From assembly GCA_947471745.1 (NCBI GenBank), contig CANJKZ010001036.1, forward strand, positions 1,264,501 to 1,328,500: 64,000 bases of DNA, in the 5' to 3' direction. Positions within the stretch are counted from its first letter, which is position 1; every line of letters starts with the position of its first letter. The stretch is from Closterium sp. Naga37s-1. Taxonomy: Eukaryota; Streptophyta; Zygnematophyceae; Desmidiales; Closteriaceae. Under the pieces are notes generated by a model. That model had not been told where the DNA came from. It searched no databases and saw only the letters and a program-made list of their open reading frames with translations. The position numbers and the translations under genes were made by a program. This document shows positions 39,944-49,708 of this stretch, piece after piece.

Positions 39944-40620
39944 GAAGTGCGACGGTTTGTGTTCTGAGACGTCTCAAAACTCGTATCTGAAGAGCTCTCT
40001 CCTTGGTTGGAAGTGCGACGGTTTGTGTTCTGAGACATCTCAAAACTCGTATCTGAAGAGCTCTCTCCTTGGTTGGAAGTGCGACGGTTTGTGTTCTGAG
40101 ACGTCTCAAAACGCATATCTGAAGAGCTCTCTCCTTGGTTGGAAGTGCGACGGTTTGTGTTCTGAGATGTCTCAAAACTCATATCTGAAGAGCTCTCTCC
40201 TTGGTTGGAAGTGCGACGGTTTGTGTTCTGAGATGTCTCAAAACTCGTATCTGAAGAGCTCTCTCCTTGGTTGGAAGTGCGACGGTTTGTGTTCTGAGAT
40301 GTCTCAAAACTCGTATCTGAAGAGCTCTCTCCTTGGTTGGAAGTGCGACGGTTTGTGTTCTGAGACGTCTCAAAACTCCTATCTGAAGAGCTCTCTCCTT
40401 GGTTGGAAGTGCGACGGTCTGTGTTCTGAGACGTCTCAAAACTCGTATCTGAAGAGCTCTCTCCTTGGTTGGAAGTGCGACGGTTTGTGTTCTGAGACGT
40501 CTCAAAACTCGTATCTGAAGAGCTCTCTCCTTGGTTGGAAGTGCGACGGTTTGTGTTCTGAGACGTCTCAAAAATCGTATCTGAAGAGCTCTCTCCTTGG
40601 TTGGAAGTGCGACGGTCTGT
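39944..40620. repeat. 66-bp minisatellite, ten full copies, with embedded palindrome and exon 4 fragment
   Basis: The unit length is exactly 66 (starts at 39944, 40010, 40076 and so on). Each holds TTCTGAGACGTCTCAAAA, or a variant with an altered centre, next to TATCTGAAGAGCTCTCTCC, which is the exon 4 segment encoding YLKS. Because 66 is a multiple of 3, a plus-strand frame repeats WKCDGLCSETSQNSYLKSSL; it has no independent support as a gene. Confidence 0.9.
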
Positions 40621-40670
40621 TAAGCTTCTTAAAAGTTTTCTCCTCCGCTCCTCTCCTTTCCGTCTTGCAG

Positions 40671-40760
40671 GCTGTGGGGCAAGGCGTATCTGAAGAGCCC
40701 TCTGCCCAACGAGGTGATGGGGCGTGCGTATGAGCACGCTCACCCAACCCACTTCTATCC
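40671..40760 (+). pseudogene. Upstream copy of GT23-like exon 4 (no donor)
   Basis: After CGTCTTGCAG the sequence reads LWGKAYLKSPLPNEVMGRAY and then loses similarity without a donor site. The complete exon follows 129 bases later. It may act as a decoy acceptor. Confidence 0.7.
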
Positions 40761-40799
40761 CTTCCTTTCTTCTCCCTCCCTCCCGTTTCCGCTGTGCAG

Positions 40800-43700
40800 G
40801 CTGTGGGGCAAGGCGTATTTGAGGAGCCCTCTTCCCAACGAGGTGATGGGGCGTATGGGCGAGCACTCCAATGAATTCAAGAAGGTGGGTCGATGGGAGA
40901 GAGATATACTAGCACTCTGAGGGGGACTTAATGAAGGTGAGCAGACTTTGCTGCAGAAGGGAAGGAGCATGCCTGAGCAGCAGCCCTCTCCTCTGCACCC
41001 TCTCCCCAACGAACGAGGTGCTGGGGCGTAGGGCAAGCACTCCAAGGGATATAAGAACGTGAGCAAGTAGGGCTCTCTGTTTATCGACAGGGAAGGAGCA
41101 TGCCTGAGCAGCAGCCCTCTCCTCTGCACCCTCTCTTCAGCGAGGTGCTGGGGCATATGGGCGAACACTCCAAGGAGTTTAAGAAGGTGGGTCGACTATA
41201 TTGGAGTCTCTTTTTAGAAGGTGGAGTGTGTATTGGAGCTGAATTTTGAGTCGACTCAAAAGTCAGCTCTTTTGAGAAGGTGGAGTGTGTATTGGAGCTG
41301 ACTTTTGAGTCGACTCAAAGTCAGCTCTTTTGAGAAGGTGGGGTGTGTATTGGAGAGGGGAGTCCTCTGCGTGCTCAGCCCTTTCCTCTGCACCCTCTTT
41401 TGAGAAGGTGGAGTGTGTATTGGAGAAGGTGGAGTCTGTATTGGAGAATCCTCAAAAGTGGCTTCAAGCAACGTGCTTGAGCAGGCGCACTGGTGGTTTA
41501 GCAAAAAAAAAACAAAAAAACAAAAAAAAAAAAAAACAACAACAACAACAACAAAAACGAGGGCCCTTGTTTGTTCTTCACAGTTAGAAGAGAGTTTTTG
41601 AGACGCCTCAAGAACACACTAATATCATAGGGTCGTTGTTTGTTCTTCTCAGTTCGTCTGTTCTTGTTCCTGTTAGTTCCAATTCCTGCAGTGTTTGTAT
41701 CCCCCCTTTGTTCCGCCAAGCACAGCTGTGGGACATTGGCGTCTCCCCTCTGGCCTCTCCCCTCTGGCCTCTTCCCACTGGCCTCTCCTAAATGGCCTCT
41801 TCCCACTGTCTGTAGCCCAAGTGACACGCTTCATGCTGTCCCACCCTTCTCCCTCTGCCCTTTCTTCACAACCTCTCTCCCTTCTCTCCTTCTCTCTCCC
41901 TTCTCTTCCCCCACCAGGCGCGCTGGTGGCGAGCCCAAGCAACGCACTTCATGCTTCTCCACAACCTCTCTCCCTTCCCCCTCCCGCCTCCCTTTCCCAC
42001 CAGGCGCACTGGTGGCGAGCCCAGGCAACGCACTTCATACTTCATTCGCCTCTGTTCAGCCCTCCTTCTGTGCGCGTCTGCTAATCCCCCCCGCCCCACC
42101 CTTCCCCCACCAGGCGCACTGGTGGAGGGCCCAAGCAACGCGCTTCATGCTGCGGTGGCCGTCGGCCTACCTGTGCCACATCATCAACCGCGAGCGCCAC
42201 CACGTGTATGGCATGCACGTGGCCCGCCAGGTCGTGGCGTCTCAGATGGACGTACGCACCCTACTGGGAGAGTCCCGCGAAAGCAACAAGTCAGCTGAGG
42301 AGCTGGGAGGGTTTAAGGGAGAAGGGGGGCTTTTGAAAGATAGCCAGGTCGTGGTGTCCCACGTGGACCAGAAAAGGCTACTGGGAGAGTCCCGGGAGAG
42401 CAATAAGTCCGCTGGGGAGCTGGGAGGGTTTAAGGGAAGAGGAGGGCTTTTGAAAGAGCAAAAGCTGCTAGCGATCCGTATGGAGCAGAGAAGCGTGCTG
42501 GAAGAGACCTGGGGAAGCAGCAAACTCAAAGGGAAGATGGGAGGGTTTGGCGGAAGTGGCACGCCCTCTGAAGAGCGGCAGCTGCTTGCGGTCCGTATGG
42601 ACCAGAGAAGCACGCTGGAAGAGACCTGGGGAAGCACGTTTGAGGAGAAGGTCCCTTTGTTGCCTCGGAAACTTGTTAAGCGTTTCAACGGGTCAGGTGA
42701 GGAGGAGGGTCGGACGAGGAAGAAGAGGATGAGGAGGAGGAGGGTGAAAAGTATTGGGGTTGTAGGAGGGAGGGAGGGCGGCGATGGTGGAGAGAAGGAG
42801 GTTGGGAGGAGGAGGAGGAGGAGGAGGAGGAGGAGGAGGAGGAGGAGGAGGAGGAGGAGGAGGAGGAGGAGGAGGAGGAGGAGGAGGAGGAGGAGGAGGA
42901 GGAGGAGGAGGAGGATGAAGGAGGGTGGGGTTGAGGGCTTAAAGGACGTTGGCCAGTGGAGGAAGTTTGAAGAGCAAGAGAAGCTCGACCTGGGACCGTC
43001 TTCATCCCCCTCCTCTGCTTCTCACACGACTCTGCCTTCTCTCCCTACTGCTGCTGCTGCTGCTGCTGCAACTGATTCCAAAGAAACTAGGGGAAGTATG
43101 GTTACCAGCCAAGAACGAGGGGATAGAGTAACCAGCCAAGATCGAGGGGATAGATTAACCAACCAAGATCAAGGGGATATGACACTCTCCAGTGGGGGTG
43201 CACTGAGGCAGAGAGGCCCTGGCTTGGAGACAAGTGCATGGCCTGCGATGGGGTACCAGGGCTGCAGCTTAGGGAATGCCGCTGCAGCTGCCAGCAGCAG
43301 CAGCAACAGCAGCAGAAGCGGAAATGGAAATGGAGGCTTAGGAGATTCGGAAGGGGAGCGGTACGGTTCGGATCCGTTTCTTGCGAACTACGAGGGGGTG
43401 GGAGGGGAGCCGTACGTCCCGCGGCCGATAGTGAGCATGCATGTGCGGCAAGGCGACAAGGGGTTTGAGATGCAGCTCTTCTCCTTCTATGCATACATGT
43501 TCATGGCCAATCGCATCCGGCGGGGATTCCCCGGTGTGCGATATGTGTGGCTCAGCACTGAGATGCAGGTGAGGAGGGGAGAAGGGGGGGTGTTTGCAGG
43601 GTAGAGGGCGAGAGAGATTCAGGTGAGAGAGGGGTGTGGGGGGAGGGAGGGAGAACCCCGGTGTGCGATACGCGTGGCTCAGCACGGAGATGCAGGTGAG

Positions 43701-44350
43701 GAGGGGGGAGAGGGGGGTGCAGGGGAGAGGGTGGGGAGCATGCAGGTGAGGGGGGAGGCGCTGGCTGTTTTCCTTCTATGCCCTCGTGTTCATGGCCAAT
43801 CACGTGCGGCGAGGATTTCCTGCCGTGCGATACGCATGGGTCAGCAACGAGATGCAGGTAAGGGAGGGAGAGGGTTGCCATGCCCACAGCACGAAAATGC
43901 ATATTGTTGGGTATAAGCATTCCCAGGTGTACGATACGCATGGCTTAGCACCAAGATGCAGGTGAGGGGGAGGGGAGAGTTGCAGGCAGCACGTAAATGC
44001 ATGTTGTTGGGTATGAGCATTCCCAGGTGACTGAATCATGTGCTTGCTCCGTGTTGCTTGTGGTGGCTATGCAGAGTGTTGTGGATCAGTCGAGTCGATT
44101 CACAGACTGGACGTTTTTCTACTCCGAGGTTCCACGGCAAGGGGCTGGAACGAGGATGTCAGAATACACGGAGAAATTCGGCCTGGCACGTACAGTGGGA
44201 ATAAGCTTTGCAAACCTGCTTATCGCTTCGGAATGCGACCATTTTGTTGGGGTTCTCGCGTCGAATTGGAATAGGATGATCAATGAGCTTAAGAACACCA
44301 ATGGACGCTTATATAGTGGGTACGTGTCGTTAAACAACGACGAGTGGTGA
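40800..44350 (+). CDS. GT23 (FUT8-like) fucosyltransferase-like protein, exons 4-6 (cassette 1)
   Basis: Continues the gene begun at 2022. Exon 4 (40800-40884) encodes LWGKAYLRSPLPNEVMGRMG and ends in AAG before GTGGGT. Exon 5 (42114-43568) opens with AHWWRAQATRFMLRWPSAYL, has a long low-complexity insert with a poly-Arg run from (AGG)n, then PYVPRPIVSMHVRQGDK, the equivalent of the FUT8 His-x-Arg-Arg-x-Asp-Lys motif, and YVWLSTEMQ at its end. Exon 6 (44075-44350) encodes VVDQSSRFTDW, ISFANLLIASECDHFVG, then SNW and the stop, matching the last FUT8 catalytic segments. All junction phases agree with exons 1-3; the total would be 1039 codons including stop. It is the only one of four cassettes free of internal stops or shifts that also keeps the full C-terminus. 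The insert could partly be intronic. Confidence 0.66.
41001..41184 (+). pseudogene. Two further exon 4-end copies in intron 4
   Basis: 41001-41062 and 41141-41184 repeat the NEVLG...EHSKEFKK part of exon 4. The second keeps a consensus donor (AAG before GTGGGT at 41185). Both sit in a tandem duplication of about 136 bases that includes GGAAGGAGCATGCCTGAGCA. Confidence 0.7.
41217..41360. repeat. Three direct repeats separated by two TTTTGAGTCGACTCAAA palindromes
   Basis: GAAGGTGGAGTGTGTATTGG occurs at about 41217, 41276 and (with one change) 41334. Palindromes lie at 41244-41261 and about 41303-41319. The module is copied at the head of each later cassette (about 47100, 52960, 56935). Confidence 0.88.
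41504..41653. repeat. A-rich/(CAA)n tract and a palindrome flanked by an 18-bp direct repeat
   Basis: An A-run grades into (CAA)n. Then TTGTTTGTTCTTCACAGTT at about 41567 recurs with one mismatch at about 41636, flanking TTTTGAGACGCCTCAA at about 41597. The (CAA)n tract is far longer in cassettes 3 (53192-53242) and 4 (57150-57270). Confidence 0.8.
41815..42060 (+). pseudogene. Three upstream copies of the exon 5 acceptor and start
   Basis: Copies at about 41815, 41909 and 42000 repeat CACCAGGCGCGCTGGTGGCG and the following GCAACGCACTTCAT, matching the true exon 5 start at 42114. Two keep a consensus acceptor. They lie about 90-110 bases apart, so this is a tandem acceptor array. Confidence 0.8.
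42800..42915 (+). repeat. (AGG)n tract in GT23-like exon 5 (poly-Arg in frame)
   Basis: About 37 tandem AGG triplets encode poly-Arg in the predicted frame. Cassette 2 has two tracts (about 50315-50395 and 50460-50540), cassette 3 only about nine triplets (54496-54522), and cassette 4 instead has a (TCC)n tract encoding poly-Ser (58290-58470). Confidence 0.85.
43655..43965 (+). pseudogene. Three downstream copies of the exon 5 end in intron 5
   Basis: Segments at about 43655-43695, 43760-43858 and 43918-43962 repeat the VRYVWLSTEMQ end with its donor. The middle one covers FYALVFMANHVRRGFPAVRY as well and keeps GTAAGG. They could be alternative exon ends or decayed duplicates; the same set recurs in cassettes 2 and 3. 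Confidence 0.75.
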
Positions 44351-44404
44351 TTGAGTTTCTCTTATTGCGATTGTTGTCACGCAATGATTTACCATGAATT
44401 TGTT

Positions 44405-47055
44405 TGTGAGAACATTCTATTAGAAAGCTCACCAATTGTTATGAGTTGTAAAAGAGAGTGCGCAGGTTAACGAATAACGAGAAGGTGATTGAAACAGACT
44501 GATTATAAAATGAAGGCACACGCTAATATAGTGAGTAGGCGAGCTAAGAGGGAACTTCGGGTGAGTGAAGTTGGGTGCAGGTTTGGCGAAGAGAAAAGCT
44601 GAAGGCGACGTAAGGAGGCTCGGCATCGTTGATGTCGGCCAAACGTGCAGAGTCCGAAAATCGGGGCTGTACGCGAAGCAGTCAACCCCGATAAGGAATT
44701 CGGGAAAATTCCTTACACCACCCCCCCCCCTTAAGAAAGGTGGTCAATATCCGCAATTCGCTTGCGTGCGAGGTAATCAACAAGAAGTGGAGAGTCTGCA
44801 AGCGAAGCGGATGACACCCACGTGTCGTCCTCACTGGTGCGGTCAGTCCAACGGATTAAAAAATCCACGTGGCGGCCAACGGCATCCAGGCGAACACGAT
44901 GCGCCAAAATCTTGGACGGGTCAAGTGTCGGTTCTGGTACCGGGCGTGCCGTTGGTGCAGCCTGTTGTCGTGCGTGTTAAACTTAGTAGCACAGGAGGGA
45001 GTGGGAAACTTAGGAGCCATGCCTAGGGTGTTAAGCTAGGCATGGACAATCGAGATGGTTGAGAAGGAGAAGGGGTTTCACTATAGAAAGTTGAGTACAA
45101 ATAGGGTAGGAAAGGTGGGTACACCACCAAGCAGGAAGTTAGAATAACTACACTAAGGCTAGAACTACATGCAGTTATAATATAATTCTGACATCCCCCC
45201 TTAACTGCATGCAGGAAGAGCCAAGTGCTAGACACAACCTGCAGGGGTACACCAAGCAGAACAAAGCAGCAGTACGCAAGTGCAGTGACAACCAGTGCAA
45301 TAGTGGCAGATACAGTTGCAGCAACCCCGCAGCCAAGGTAGAAGCAGCAGAAACAGGAGCGTGCGGCGGCAAGGGCGGCGGCACAGCAGCAGTAGGTGCA
45401 TGTGGCGGCAGGCCGCCTGGAGAGCAGGAGCGTGCGGCACAAGCGGTGGCGGCACAGCTGGGCTCAACGGCAGCACCTGCCGCACAACAGCAAAAGCAAG
45501 GCAAGACAAGCTAAGTGGCGACCGGGGCTGTAACTGGAGGTACCACGGGAGCAGAGGGCGGCAGTTGCAGATGAGGGGGGGGGTTGGGGCTGCTTCGTCC
45601 GCCACACTCTGTCGTCCCCCCTTAACCGCTCTCATCCCCCTACACCTCTCTCCTCCTCCCCCCCCCCCAACACATAGCAACAAGCGCTGCAGTGGGAGAG
45701 AGAGGAGGAGAGGCGGCAGCAGGTCACCCACACCCGCCACCCCCATACCCTCCCCCCACTGCTGCACCTGCAGCAGGGGGATGGAGGAGAAGTGGGGGGG
45801 GGCGGGGGGGGGGCTGGTGCTGCAGATCCCCCCCCCCCCCACTGCTGGACCCACAGCAGGGGGATGGAGGAGAAGTGGGGGGGGGCGGGGGGGGGCTGGT
45901 GCTGCAGATCCCCTCCCCCCCACTGCTGCACCCGCCACCCCCACATCTCCCCCCCTTCCACGGCAGAAGCTGCGAGAGGGAAGGAGGAGGGGGGGGGGGG
46001 GGTGGGGGGGGGGGGGCGGCGTTAGCTGCTGCCGGCGCTGGTGCTGACGGTGGCGCAGGTGTAGGCTCCGGCGCTGGTGCTGGCGCTGGGTGCTTGCACT
46101 CCGCACTGGCGCTGGCGGTAGTCGCAGGTGCTTGCGCTGGCGGTCCGAGCTGGCGCTGGCGCTTTCGACGGGCAGGGCGACGACGACGACGGGGATAGCG
46201 TAGGCCGACGACGGGACGGGATGGGCAGGCGCGTCGGGCGCGACAGGGCCGCGGGGCCGTGCTAGGGCGACGGGTCCGCGACAGGCGACGGGGCCGCGAC
46301 AGGCGACGGGGCCGCGGGGCCATGTTAAAGGCGACGGGGCCGCGGGGCCGTGCTAGGGCGACGGGGCCGCGGGGCCGTGCTTGGGCAACGGGGCCGCGGG
46401 GCCGTGCTAGGGCGATGGGGGGCCGCGGGGCCGTGCTAGGGACGACGGGCGACAGGCAACGCATTCCGCATTTCGTGCTGCTGCGTGGGTGGGCCCATGT
46501 TTCACGAAAGACCGAAGTAGCTCTTAATACCATGTTAAAATTAGTAGCACAGGAGGGAGTGGGAAACGTAGGAGCCATGCCTAGGGTGTTAAGCTAGGCA
46601 TGGACTATCGAGATGGTTGAGAAGGAGAAGGGGTTTCACTATAGAAAGTTGAGTACAAATAGGGTAGGAAAGGTGGGTACACCACCAAGCAGGAAGTTAG
46701 GATAACTACACTAAGGCTAGAACTACATGCAGTTATAATATAATTCTGATAGTGCGATGTCGGTCGTGGCTGGCACGAACTTGCGAAGTAAGCTGACATG
46801 GAAGGCGTCATGGATACGCCAGTCGTCGGGTAGCAGCAGTTTCGCGGTGACAGGTGTCACCATCTTAAGAATCTTGAAAGGCCCGCAAAATCGTGGCCGT
46901 AATTTTGATGGGCCTGGCAGTCGCAGGTTCTTCGTGTCGAGGAGGACTAATTGCCCAGCTGTCAAGACGAGTTCCCATCGTAAAAGGTCGGTGTATTTTC
47001 GGGAAGTGGTATTTGCCTTGCGAATTGCGTTCGCAGCTTTCTCTCGAACTTCCTG
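44405..47055 (-). mobile_element. Ty3/gypsy chromodomain retroelement remnant, split by a small LTR element
   Basis: On the minus strand: the end of integrase (KAANAIRKANTTSRKYTDLL, TAGQLVLLDTKNLRL) and LRPRFCGPFKILKMV, then a chromodomain (HVDFLIRWTDRTSEDDTWV) ending IDHLS and a stop. A G-rich polypurine run and a roughly 313-base LTR-like segment follow (44405-44717, starting TGTAAGGAATTTTCC on the minus strand). The element is truncated at about 47055. The remnant is interrupted by a 1777-base insertion at 44975-46751. Intact versions of the same remnant follow cassettes 2 and 3. Confidence 0.85.
44975..46751 (-). mobile_element. Small non-autonomous LTR retrotransposon (TRIM/LARD-like) 1
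   Basis: Direct terminal repeats 44975-45193 and 46533-46751 (219 bases, TGTTAAA...TTCTGACA/TA), flanked by a 5-bp target duplication GTGCG (44970-44974, 46752-46756). The empty site is seen in the other gypsy remnants. On the minus strand TGGTATTAAGAGC directly follows the first LTR, a mutated match to the initiator tRNA-Met primer site. AAGGGGGGA directly precedes the other LTR (polypurine tract). The interior (1.3 kb) has no convincing ORF, only GC-rich repeats, including three copies of a G-run/C-run unit at 45760-45960 and GACGGGGCCGCGGGGCCGTG units at 46250-46440. Confidence 0.92.
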
Positions 47056-47196
47056 GAGTTCAAAATTCAGCTCTTTTGAGAAGGTGGAGTGTGTATTGGA
47101 GCTGACTTTTGAGTCGACTCAAAAGTCAGCTCTTTTGAGAAGGTGGGGTGTGTATTGGATAGTGGAGTCCTCTGCGTGCTCAGCCCTTTCCTCTAC

Positions 47197-48981
47197 TGTC
47201 AAATTAACGAACGAGAATGGAAGGAAGAAAGAGGGGTTGCACTAGCAAGAGTTGGGATACAAATACCAAACCCTAAATTGGGTTGTACTCACTACAGAGT
47301 ACTCGACTGCAGGCTAGACAGCAAATACATTCTGACACACCCCCATAGTCAAAGTGAGGTATAATCAGCAGAGCAAGCAGTCATAGAGCAGGTTCACCAG
47401 TACAAGCAAAGCTAGAGGCATTCACAAAGGGCAAGTGAGGAAGAGGAGGCTAGACTGTGAGAGGAGAGGAGATAGGAGGCGACGTCTGATCTTGCAGACT
47501 GACGGGCAACAGGAGCGGTGCGCACGGTGGCTACCGGAGCAAGGGCCCCGGACTACAGGAGTAACTGGCTCTGCGGCTAACTCTGAGCGGCAGGAGCAAC
47601 GGACCCACGGGCGACAGGCGCAGCAGGCTCTCTGAGCTACCAGAAGCAGAGCCCCGGACTACAGGTGCTCCAGACGACAAGACGACAGCCTCCGCTCAAC
47701 CTCCCCCAACTGTCCCACCCTTCTTTCACACACCCCTTGTTGCACCCCTAGCTCCACTCCCACGTCACCCCCCTAGCACCACTCCCTCGGCTCCCACACA
47801 CCCACCCCCCTCAGCGGTAGCTGCAGTGGTGGGAGACAAAGGAGGAGGAGGAGGAGTAGGGGACGGTTCACACACCCGCCACCCCCATACCCGCCACCCC
47901 GCAGTTGCACGAGGACAGGAGGCGGCAGGGGCGGCTCGCGCGCTGCAGGGGCGGCTCGCGGGCTGCAGGAGGGGCAGCGCGCGGGCCCCCGAGGGCGCCA
48001 CGACGGGCGACGGGAAGGGGGCCGGGCGTGGGCCCCCAAGGGCGCCACGACGGGCGATGGGAGGGGGGCCGCGTGCGGGCCCCCGAGAGCGCCACGACGG
48101 GCGACGGGAGGGGGCCGCGCGCGGGCCCCCGAGGGCGCCACGACGGGCGACGAGAGGGGGGCCGCGCGCGGGCCCCCGGGGGCGCCACGACGGGCGACGG
48201 GAAGGGGGGCCGCGCGCGGGCCCCCGAGGGCGCCACGACGAGCGACGGGAGGGAAGGGGGGCGTGCGCGGGCTAGGGACGGGCCACGCGCGGGCGAGAGA
48301 CGGGGCCGAGCACGGGCTAGGGACTGGTGGGTCGCGGGCTAGGTACGGGCCGATCGCGGGCTAGGTACGGGCTGGGCGCGGGCTAGGTACGGGCCGGGCG
48401 CGGGCGAGAGACGGGGCTGGGCGCGGGCTAGGTACGGGCGATCGCGGGCTAGGTACAGGCCGGGCGCGGGCGAGAGACGGGGCCGGGCGCTGGGCGCGAT
48501 ACGGGGCCGGGCGCGAGACGGGGCCGGGCGCTAGGCTAGATACGAGGCCGGGCGCGGGGCTAAGGGCCGACAGGGCCGGGCGCGGGCTAGGAACGGGCCG
48601 GTCGCGGGCTAGGTACGGGCCGATCACGGGCTAGGTACGGGCCAGGCGGGCTAGGTACGGGCCGGGCGCGGGCGAGAGACGGGGCCGGGCGCGGGCTAGG
48701 TATGGGCCGGGCGCGGGGCTAGGAACGGGGCCGGGCGCGGGGCTAGGGGTCGACGGGCCACGAAGGCTAGGAGCGACGGGCCTAGGGGGAGTACTCGCAG
48801 CGTAGCAGGTGGTGGGCCCAAGTAACCTGCTCTGATTCCATGTCAAAGTAACGAACGAGAATGGAAGGAAGAAAGAGGGGTTGCACTAGCAAGAGTTGGG
48901 ATACAAATACCAAACCCTAAATTGGGTTGTACTCACTACAGAGTAGCCCACTGCAGGCTAGACAGCAAATACATTCTGACA
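47197..48981 (-). mobile_element. Small non-autonomous LTR retrotransposon (TRIM/LARD-like) 2
   Basis: Direct terminal repeats 47197-47337 and 48841-48981 (141 bases, TGTCAAA...TTCTGACA) flanked by TCTAC/TCTGC (47192-47196, 48982-48986), a 5-bp target duplication with one change. On the minus strand TGGAATCAGAGCAGGTT follows the LTR, close to the tRNA-Met primer site. The interior lacks coding capacity and consists largely of GC-rich minisatellites: a roughly 47-base unit at 47960-48250 and GCGGGCTAGGTACGGG-type units at 48270-48770. It lies in intron sequence ahead of cassette 2. Confidence 0.92.
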
Positions 48982-49708
48982 TCTGCACCCTCTTCTGAGA
49001 AGGTGGAGTGTGTATTGGAGAAGGTGGAGTCTGTATTGGAGAATCCTCAAAAGTGGCTTCAAGCAACGTGCTTGAGCAGGCGCACTGGTGGTTTAGCAAA
49101 AAAAAAAACAACAACAAAAACGAGGGCCCTTGTTTGTTCTTCACAGTTAGAAGAGAGTTTTTGAGACGCCTCAAGAACACACTAATATCATAGGGCCGTT
49201 GTTTGTTCTTCTCAGTTCGTTTGTTCTTGTTCCTATTAGTTCCAATTCCTGCAGTGTTTGTATCCCCCCTTTGTTCCGCCAAGCACAGCGGTGGGACATT
49301 GGCGTCTCCCCTCTGGCCTCTCCCCTCTGGCCTCTCCCCTCTGGCCTCTTCCCACTGGCCTCTCCTAAATGGCCTCTTCCCACTGTCTGTAGCCCAAGTG
49401 ACATGCTTCATGCTGTCCCACCTTTCTCCCTCTGCCCTTTCTTCACAACCTCTCTCCCTTCTCTCCTTCTCTCTCCCTTCTCTTCCCCCACCAGGCGCGC
49501 TGGTGGCGAGCCCAAGCAACGCACTTCATGCTTCTCCACAACCTCTCTCCCTTTCCCCTCCCGCCTCCCTTCCCCCTCCCGCCTCCCTTTCCCACCAGGC
49601 GCACTGGTGGCGAGCCCAGGCAACGCACTTCATACTTCATTCGCCTCTGTTCAGCCCTCCTTCTGTGCGCGTCTGATAATCCCCCTCGCCCCACCCTTCC
49701 CCCACCAG

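Noticed and set aside
39944-40620. Regularly spaced repeats that resemble a CRISPR array
   Set aside because: The whole 66-base unit is repeated with no unique spacers, the setting is eukaryotic, and the unit is built from an exon fragment plus a palindrome.
45316-46598. Several Gly/Arg/Pro-rich ORFs in the interior of the first small LTR element
   Set aside because: They follow from long G and C runs and GC minisatellites, differ in every frame, and show no gag or pol motif.
47826-48846. Long ORFs in both strands of the second small LTR element
   Set aside because: GC-rich repeat units without stops; nothing similar in the first element and no retroviral-type motif.
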